Source: Clusia tigrina (lineage: Eukaryota > Arthropoda > Insecta > Diptera > Clusiidae). From it: DNA of 64,000 bases. The notes beneath the pieces are model-generated. The model saw only the letters and a list, made by a program, of their open reading frames with translations. It had not been told where the DNA came from and ran no database searches. The translations under genes were made by a program, and so were the position numbers. The stretch covers positions 102,765,698 through 102,829,697 of the forward strand of contig OV050030.1 of NCBI GenBank assembly GCA_920105625.2, read 5' to 3'. Shown here one piece after another: positions 57,216 to 64,000 of this stretch (position 1 is its first letter; each line of letters begins with the position of its first letter).

Positions 57216-58020
57216 TATTTTTCTATCGCTATGGTAGAACCCAGCGGATTCCAGGGGCGCTTAGAGAAATTTATCAATTGCACAAGTTTTATTATATTTA
57301 AGGTGTTTTATTCAAATTTCAAAGTAACAACTGTGAACTATTCTAAGTCCTTACAATGTTACTGACTTAATTATATTTTTACGTAACTTAAATTATAATA
57401 TGTATTTACCCATTTCCTGTCTCTATGTCTCGGTAGCGTATGTGTCCCAGCAGCATAAGTGCAAAAGTGAACAAACCGTTGAAACCCTGATGATCTCACT
57501 GAGTTTCTATGTCCTGGCAGCGTAGGTGGCTTAGTGAGAATACGATTGAAAATTGTTGTTATCACTAAGTCTCGTTGTTTCTGTATCGTGTGTGTCTCAA
57601 TAACGTAGGTTTCTCAGTAGCATAAGTGTCTCAGTAGCATAAGTGTCTCAGTAGCATAGGTGTCTGAGTGAGAAAACGATTGAAAGCCTGATGTTCTCAT
57701 ACAGTTTCTATATCATGGTAGCGTAAGTGGGTTAGTGAGAAAATGATTGAAAACCTGAACACTTAGTCTCGCCGTTTCTGTATCGTATGTCTGCTAAAAT
57801 ATTTGTCTGGCGAAGAGCTGCTGTGCGGATGCCGTTCCTGGAAGCAGATACCTACTGCTTGGACTACATGGCTTATAAAGTTGCAGCGACCACAGCGGCT
57901 GATGCATATTATTGTTGGCGGGCCACTGTTGTGAAGTTGCACTTCCGTTGGCTTACTGCCCTTATTGCTAAAGCCACGCTTGTGTTGTTGTGGTCATGCT
58001 TGTTTTTGTTGTGACCACTT
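57216..58020 (-). mobile_element. Hairpin LTR-like segment, copy 2
   Basis: Related to 35524-36960: CCAGCGGATTCCAGGGGCG near the left end, an ATTCAAATTT block, degenerate loops (CGATTGAAAGCCTGATG and variants near 57482, 57543, 57674 and 57743), and the block ACATGGCTTATAAAG (57866-57880) with a minus-strand TATA-like box. The hairpins are less regular here than at 35.8 kb, and the 168-bp period is lost. Confidence 0.55.
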
Positions 58021-58433
58021 GACTTTCGCCACCTCAAAAAGAGAGAAGAGAGAAAGAAACAATAAGAGAAAAAAACAAACAATAAGAACCCAAAACATTG
58101 CAAAAATAGATAATAAAAAAACCAAATGTATTGTATAGTATATAGAATGCACAAATTGTTTTTGGTGCAGGTATTATTAATTAAGAGAAAGTTGCAGTAC
58201 TTACTAAGAAAGAGGGGAGGGATGTTGCGAGTCAAACTCACAATGTCCACTAAAACCAAAGTAGCAATTAAATTTTATTGTTAATAAAATAATAAACGTG
58301 CGTAGCCCCAAGGCGCACTTATAATCTAATAAAAATGTTATTATTAAATAAAAGTGGATTGCATGCATTAAGGTGCATTAATTTAACAATTGAACTGCAA
58401 TGAACTTTCACTACTGACTGGTTAGCATTTTTT
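58021..58433 (+). mobile_element. Gypsy-B-related 3' end (A-rich, PPT, LTR start)
   Basis: AGAAAGAGGGGAGGGATGTTG (58207 onward region) is the same polypurine tract and LTR start as Gypsy-B at 31301-31320, followed by a diverged LTR (GCGAGTCAAACTCACAATG) that runs to 58433, where LOA-like sequence takes over. The A-rich stretch before the tract also resembles the Gypsy-B tail. Only the 3' end of the element survives. Confidence 0.65.
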
Positions 58434-59035
58434 GGAATATACGCTAATTCAAGACAACTATTGTAGATCTTTAATAGCAACTCCATTATACGATTCTCTG
58501 ACTGCTGAATTTCAATTGGAGCTACACCATTTGGGCCAGATGCCTTGAAAGGTTTGAAGCTATGGATAACCCATTGCAATTTTGGGCTCGTGACTATATC
58601 TGAGATGACTTCCACTACACTCGCGCTGGGTTTCGTTGTCCGCGGAATGGTGCTCGAACAACCAGGGAAGTGAGTCTCCAGAAGAAGCTCTAGAGTCTCA
58701 TTACTATTTGAAGTGCAAGATCCATCCTCCCTCCTCAGGTAACCAGGTACCATTGGAGCAGTTGATAGGATCTTCCTCAACCTGGACGTCTCAGAGATAT
58801 CTTCTGGCAGAGTCCTCATTAGCAGTTGCCCCTGAAGGATTCACTACCACTTGATCCATGTCAGACGGTTTCCCGTCGTTTTTATAGACCTTGAGGCTTG
58901 TGGATGCAAATTCATGGCCCACGGTCCAATTGGATTCAGCTAGAGTCGCCAGAGATTCGACGTTCACCACAAGGGTTATTGTCATGGAATCTCCTCTTGG
59001 TTCGTGTACCTTAGTCACCTTTCAATTTTAGTCGG
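58434..59035 (-). pseudogene. LOA-like LINE fragment E (ORF1 end and RT start)
   Basis: Minus strand. Frame 59018-58791 ends in LVVNVESLATLAESNWTVGH and TSLKVYKNDGKPSD, similar to the DUF4780 C-terminus of the 2.2-3.1 kb ORF1. It joins near 58825 to RT sequence LPEDISETSRLRKILSTAP through KASGPNGVAPIEIQ, nearly identical to copy D. The endonuclease that should lie between is missing, so an internal deletion fused ORF1 to RT. RT ends at 58434 against the gypsy LTR. Confidence 0.75.
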
Positions 59036-59302
59036 GAGTTGCTGGTTGCTCAACGTAAAGATCTCCAAGATAGCCGCACTTTCAGACGGCTGGGCTGGGA
59101 TCCACGGGCGCGCTCGGAGTCTACTAGGGATCGCAGACTGTGCGACGGATTTTGGATTCCCATCCGAATTAGCGTTTAGAGACCGCACGTCAGTTTTTTG
59201 TGTTCATACTTTTTCATTTGTTCATACTGGTTCTAACGGCCACCCTCAATTGACCAAGCCATGGCAGCCAAAAATTTGAAAGGGGAAGGGGTTGGTCAAC
59301 TG

Positions 59303-59740
59303 TGGCAGCGCCCCGTATAACAGCAAGGCCACCGTTACTACCTGAGGTGGCCTGGTATCAGGAAGCAGAGCTCCGTTAGGATACAGCCTAATTTACCTCC
59401 TGGTTGCAAAACAACATCCAATGGGCACGATCCCAAGAACACCCTGGATTAGGATGGAGACAGTTCTTAGTTGGGTTACTCCGTAGTAGTCAGTCCGGCT
59501 AGGGAAATCCCATATGAGCCGAAACTCCGCCATCCTAACCCATAGCGTCATAGATATATGTAAATAGTAGTAAATAATGTTTAGATAATTGTAATAATTA
59601 TTATATGTAAGAAAAGTATAAAAGGCGAAGCTTTCGCCAAATAAAATCAGATTCAAGTTAGAAGACTTAACACTACTCTCTTGAATTCTCAACCTGGTGC
59701 GGTGATACAACTGCACAGGTCTACATACTAACATAATACA
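59303..59740 (+). repeat. Putative LTR (unclassified)
   Basis: Starts TGTGGCAGCGCCCCG, has TATAAAAGG (59617-59625), AATAAA (59640-59645) and ends AATACA before TTGGCGATCCTGCGACC. Promoter, poly(A) signal, TG...CA ends and a PBS-like follow-on support an LTR. The boundaries are inferred. The interval 59036-59302 between it and the LOA fragment shows nothing recognisable. Confidence 0.5.
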
Positions 59741-59967
59741 TTGGCGATCCTGCGACCATCATTACAATACATACAGGACACATAAATATTAACGTTTGCC
59801 AGTGTGTTTTGAATGCAACATATTTCAATATTAACAACTGCACAGGTCTACATACTAACATAATACATTGGCGATACTGCGACCATCATTACAATACATA
59901 CAGGACACATAAATATTCACGTTTGCCAGTCTGTTTTGAAAGCTACATATTTCAATATTAACAGCTA
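59714..59967 (+). repeat. 127-bp tandem duplication (unit 2 copy)
   Basis: Starts at 59714 and 59841; same structure as at 54444-54697. Confidence 0.88.
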
Positions 59968-61093
59968 TCAAAAATACTAATTCTTCAGAGAACATTTCCA
60001 TACTTACTGCAATTAGAACCCCTCCTAGAGTAGACATTGAAATTAGGAGAAAAAACTTTTGACGAAAGTATGCATGGGCGAAGCCATGTTTCCGAAAATG
60101 CAATTATATCATATACGAAAGCAGAACTGGCTAGCAAACCGTTTGCAATCTTTGTATTTAAACACCGTACGTTTTGGTATAACAATAACAGATGAGTAAC
60201 GTTGTTTAGTTTTTTGAAGCTGGTTTTGAATTATGTGTTGCAATTTTAGGATGTGATCCTGATTCATATTCACGCACCACTGCATTTAGAAGCCAGAATT
60301 TTGGGTCGGCAAATAAGTGAGTAGGTACCTTAATTTTGAAAGATGAGGTATACCTAACAAATTATACTTAAACTTAGAAATTTTGATTGTTGACTTTAGG
60401 AGATGGTTGAAAAATAGATTCGATGTGAAACCGTATGTCGTCCTCCATTGTATCGGCAGAGAATCTCGAGACAACTACAGCTTTTTTCCCAACTACGCGT
60501 TCCTCTTCAGAAATACAACTAACAGAATTAACTAGACTTTCAGTCGAAACAGCGGATGAAGCAATGCTGGCATATGTTTGGCTCGCAACAGACTTAGCCG
60601 GAATAGTCAATTTAGCTAGAAGGGTCTACATTAACTGGCAGATTTGTAACTAATGACAAATCCTTAACAGATTAACGCATCGGAAACAGTAGGCTTAAGA
60701 GAAGGCTTAAGAGAAAGCCCAGACCTAGCAGTTGATGCAACCACATTTGAAGACAAAGTGTTAGCGCCTCCCGAAACAGCGAGGCGCTAACACTTTGCGC
60801 TTTCGATTAGGAGAAACTGCCATATCTTCCATGCACTTCAACTCTGAAAAATTTGTTTCACATTCTTCAAACTATGCTTGCGCCAATGCCAAGTATCTGG
60901 CAACATCGAGGAAAGCCTTATTAAAAACTCCAAACATTTTGTAAAGATCAGCATCAGAGTTATGCCATTTATGGCAAGACCAGCGAATACCCTTACCATC
61001 ATTTATGTTGTCGAGTTCGCGACCAGTAAAGCCAGCACACTTAAGGTGCTCAGCGTCATCACACAGACAGTACATTACAAATCGCTCTGCCAT
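59968..61093 (-). pseudogene. LINE 5' part with PHD-like ORF1 (unit 2 copy)
   Basis: Same frames as 54698-55861: PHD-like ORF1 start at 61093, ORF1 middle at 60610-60374 shortened by the 38-bp deletion, EN start at 60185-59985. The deletion changes the ORF1 frame, so unit 2 is the more damaged copy. Confidence 0.68.
60754..60797. repeat. Perfect 17-bp palindrome, unit 2 only
   Basis: Arms CAAAGTGTTAGCGCCTC (60754-60770) and its exact reverse complement (60781-60797) enclose a 10-base spacer. Unit 1 has only the left arm (about 55531-55547). Confidence 0.95.
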
Positions 61094-61522
61094 ATTTGTG
61101 ACGCTGCAGCCCTATAATAAAAATAAAACTATGAGTGCCTCAAAGCAGTACACAAAACTTTAAAAAAAAACCACAGGACCCAACCCGTGACACCTGTCAA
61201 TTAATCCTAGCAGATAAGTTTGAAAGATACTTGGAAACGATGAAGCAAAAGCTAATTAAAAGAAAATCTGTGAAAAACAAAAAAAATTTTGTGAATTTAA
61301 TAGAGAATAAAAATAAAGTACAACAACAGAATACACAGATACAATGCTATTGCACTACAACTTTTCTGACACAGCCGAGTCAAGTTAAACACTTTAACGA
61401 TAAACCACTATGAATAAATGAATACACCGCACCGCACAAAATATAACAGCTAATTTAGTATACAATTATAAAATTGATAAAAATTTGAAGGAGCGCTTAA
61501 AATTTCGCGACAGATTAGACAT

Positions 61523-62448
61523 ATCTTCTGATCATTCACATTTAATGATTATATTATTATAAATAGCTATATTTCACGAGTCTCATTACTCTTCAATAAC
61601 TAACTGCCTCAAGTATTGAAAGTATGTAAGCAGTCATATAAATATCACACCACGTCTAAAATCCGAAGTTGAAATCGTAGCAACCCTTCAAATTATAAAT
61701 TCCGTTTTTGTGTCAGCAGCTATACCTGCAACTCCTCCTAAATTACCATTGCCATCGCATGGTATCTGGAAAAATACAATGAACATTGAAAACCTACTCA
61801 ATGAAAAGAGACGGTTCAGACACTATTGGCAAAAACACAGATCGCCTCTGACCAAACAAAACTATGTTTTATCTAAAGATGTCCCAGTGAAGCTTTACAT
61901 AAAGAGATGGAAAAACACTTAAAAAACCACACGAGGAAATTATGCCCTATAGAAAAGTCTAACTATTCCTTGAGGAATTTCACTTTAATTGAGTAATGGG
62001 AGCTGGGCGAGTAGCCACAAAGATAAAGCTTTAGCGTTTCCTCATCATCTGGAAAAATCTGTTTCCACCTAATCCTGGGACCAATGATTTCGTAATTCCA
62101 CCTCTAGTCACCAAAAAACGTTTAACCCAATTCAAGTCAAGGCAAAGGAAGTAAAATACAAAATTACTGCCAAAATGGTAGCTGAGTTTCCAGATATAGC
62201 TTTCAAAATTTTAACACAGCTGTTGAATGTTTCGAATTGGCTATTTCCCTTCAGCTTGGAAGATATCGCAGGTAATCATGATTCTTCAGCTCGTAGAAGA
62301 TGAAACATAACCGGTGTCATACATTATTATTAGTCTCCTGTCACCACTTTTAAAACAGCGTTTCCTCTATAAGCAGCTCTCGTTTATATTAGCACAGATT
62401 TTCACAAGCCACGGCTGTAAAGTGTCTAACCTGTACATTGTAACAACT
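61523..62448 (+). pseudogene. Jockey-type ORF2 fragment (unit 2 copy)
   Basis: Equivalent to 56291-57215. The linker reads LLNEKRRFRHYWQKHRSPLT over a longer open stretch (61710-61922), because a stop present in unit 1 (TAATGG) reads TATTGG here. Unit 2 therefore keeps the ancestral base at that position. Confidence 0.7.
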
Positions 62449-63253
62449 ATTTTTCTATCGCTATGGTAGAACCCAGCGGATTCCAGGGGTCGCTTAGAGA
62501 AATTTATCAATTGCACAAGTTTTATTATATTTAAGGTGTTTTATTCAAATTTCAAAGTAACAACTGTGAACTATTCTAAGTCCTTACAATGTTACTGACT
62601 TAATTATATTTTTACGTAACTTAAATTATAATATGTATTTACCCATTTCCGGTCTCTATGTCTCGGTAGCGTATGTGTCTCAGCAGCATAAGTGCAAAAG
62701 TGAACAAACCGTTGAAACCCTGATGGTCTCACTGAGTTTCTATGTCCTGGCAGCGTAGGTGGCTTAGTGAGAATACGATTGAAAATTGTTGTTATCACTA
62801 AGTCTCGTCTTTTCTGTATCGTGTGTGTCTCAATAACGTAGGTTTCTCAGTAGCATAAGTGTCTCAGTAGCATAAGTGTCTCAGTAGCATAGGTGTCTGA
62901 GTGAGAAAACGATTGAAAGCCTGATGTTCTCACACAGTTTCTATATCATGGTAGCGTAAGTGGGTTAGTGAGAAAATGATTGAAAACCTGAACACTTAGT
63001 CTCGCCGTTTCTGTATCGTATGTCTGCTAAAATATTTGTCTGGCAAAGAGCTGCTGTGCGGATGCCGTTCCTGGAAGCAGATACCTACTGCTTGGGCTAC
63101 ATGGCTTATAAAGTTGCAGCGACCACAGCGGCTGATGCATATTATTGTTGGCGGGCCACTGTTGTGAAGTTGCACTTCCGTTGGCTTACTGCCCTTATTG
63201 CTAAAGCCACGCTTGTGTTGTTGTGGTCATGCTTGTTTTTGTTGTGACCACTT
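62449..63253 (-). mobile_element. Hairpin LTR-like segment (unit 2 copy)
   Basis: Equivalent to 57216-58020 with few substitutions, including the ACATGGCTTATAAAG block and four degenerate loops. Confidence 0.55.
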
Positions 63254-64000
63254 GACTTTCGCCACCTCAAAAAGAGAGAAGAGAGAAAGAAACAATAAGA
63301 GAAAAAAACAAACAATAAGAACCCAAAACATTGCAAAAATAGATAATAAAAAAACCAAATGTATTGTATAGTATATAGAATGCACAAATTGTTTTTGGTG
63401 CAGGTATTATTAATTAAGAGAAAGTTGCAGTACTTACTAAGAAAGAGGGGAGGGATGTTGCGAGTCAAACTCACAATGTCCACTAAAACCAAAGTAGCAA
63501 TTAAATTTTATTGTTAATAAAATAATAAACGTGCGTAGCCCCAAGGCGCACTTATAATCTAATAAAAATGTTATTATTAAATAAAAGTGGATTGCATGCA
63601 TTAAGGTGCATTAATTTAACAATTGAACTGCAATGAACTTTCACTACTGACTGGTTAGCATTTTTTGGAATATACGCTAATTCAAGACAACTATTGTAGA
63701 TCTTTAATAGCAACTCCATTATACGATTCTCTGACTGCTGAATTTCAATTGGAGCTACACCATTTGGGCCAGATGCCTTGAAAGGTTTGAAGCTATGGAT
63801 AACCCATTGCAATTTTGGGCTCGTGACTATATCTGAGATGACTTCCACTACACTCGCGCTGGGTTTCGTTGTCCGCGGAATGGTGCTCGAACAACCAGGG
63901 AAGTGAGTCTCCAGAAGAAGCTCTAGAGTCTCATTACTATTTGAAGTGCAAGATCCATCCTCCCTCCTCAGGTAACCAGGTACCATTGGAGCAGTTGATA
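63254..64000. mobile_element. Gypsy-B-like 3' end and LOA-like fragment (unit 2 copy)
   Basis: 63254-63666 repeats the polypurine tract and LTR start (plus strand); 63667-64000 repeats the LOA-like RT start (minus strand, KASGPNGVAPIEIQ and LPEDISE-type sequence cut by the window end). Confidence 0.7.

Larger units (their letters stand above)
54337..59606. repeat. 5.27-kb tandem duplication, unit 1
   Basis: Sequence from 54337 is repeated from 59607 with an offset of 5270 bases, dropping to 5232-5233 after a 38-bp deletion (copy 2, near 60597) and small indels near 60770. Identity by eye is very high over the 4.39 kb of unit 2 present. The unit is a patchwork: LTR tail, LINE 5' part, Jockey fragment, hairpin LTR-like segment, Gypsy-B-like 3' end, LOA-like fragment, LTR-like segment. 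Because unrelated fragments are repeated together, this is a segmental duplication and not independent insertions. Confidence 0.9.
59607..64000. repeat. 5.27-kb tandem duplication, unit 2 (runs off the window)
   Basis: Repeats unit 1 from its first base. Differences seen include a 38-bp deletion near 60597, a 17-bp-arm palindrome at 60754-60797 absent from unit 1, and scattered substitutions. About 880 bases of the unit lie beyond the window. Confidence 0.9.

Noticed and set aside
57787..58014. 75-codon ORF conserved in both duplication units
   Set aside because: The duplication is recent, so conservation is uninformative; the frame lies in a non-coding LTR-like segment.
59607..64000. Assembly artefact (false duplication) as the explanation of unit 2
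   Set aside because: Not excluded, but units differ by a 38-bp deletion, a new palindrome and scattered substitutions, which argues for two real copies or two alleles rather than a simple repeat of one contig.

Overview
This window looks like TE-dense heterochromatin of an insect. A fly (Diptera, possibly a tephritid) is the best guess, because the families present (BEL, Ty3/gypsy, Jockey, CR1, I-like and RNase H-bearing LOA-like LINEs, Helitron, mariner, Transib, ORF1 with DUF4780) occur together in dipterans. The species is inference. I see no host protein gene, no functional tRNA or rRNA, and nothing prokaryotic. Almost every coding stretch is a transposable-element relic with stops or frameshifts.

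Layout: 1-2195 Helitron-A (3' part, internally deleted); 2199-2248 (TA)n; 2249-3092 an ORF1 (DUF4780) fragment; 3093-8685 Gypsy-A on the minus strand; 8686-35221 Helitron-B, the shell of a deep nest. Helitron-B is split by four insertions: a BEL element (9686-15443, TSD CATGT), a CR1 LINE on the minus strand (16342-20377, TSD TCAAAAT), Gypsy-B (21271-31788, TSD CGGT), which itself carries a tRNA-derived SINE (29021-29232), and a Transib (RAG1-like) DNA transposon (32163-34990, TSD CAACG). Removing the BEL and CR1 inserts restores an open Helitron reading frame across the junctions.

Right of the nest: TA microsatellites; a minus-strand LTR-like segment with an exact 168-bp-period array of hairpins (35524-36960); an I-like LINE (37106-42030) interrupted by an LOA-like LINE (38911-41092, TSD 12 bp); a Jockey element (42164-46600); a degraded third gypsy (47441-50111) broken by a Jockey fragment and a 1255-bp mariner (50112-51366); another LOA-like copy (51737-54336); then a 5.27-kb patchwork duplicated in tandem (54337-59606 and 59607-64000, running off the window).

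The most notable item is the Transib element. Its transposase keeps all three RAG1-type catalytic acidic residues and lies in one frame broken only by three nonsense codons. Both ends begin with CACAGTG, identical to the V(D)J heptamer, followed after 23 bp by an A-rich nonamer-like block. Other observations worth a second look are the hairpin array, a perfect 17-bp palindrome newly formed in one copy of the tandem duplication, and Gypsy-B, whose LTRs differ at only 2 of 472 positions although its gag-pol carries many stops.
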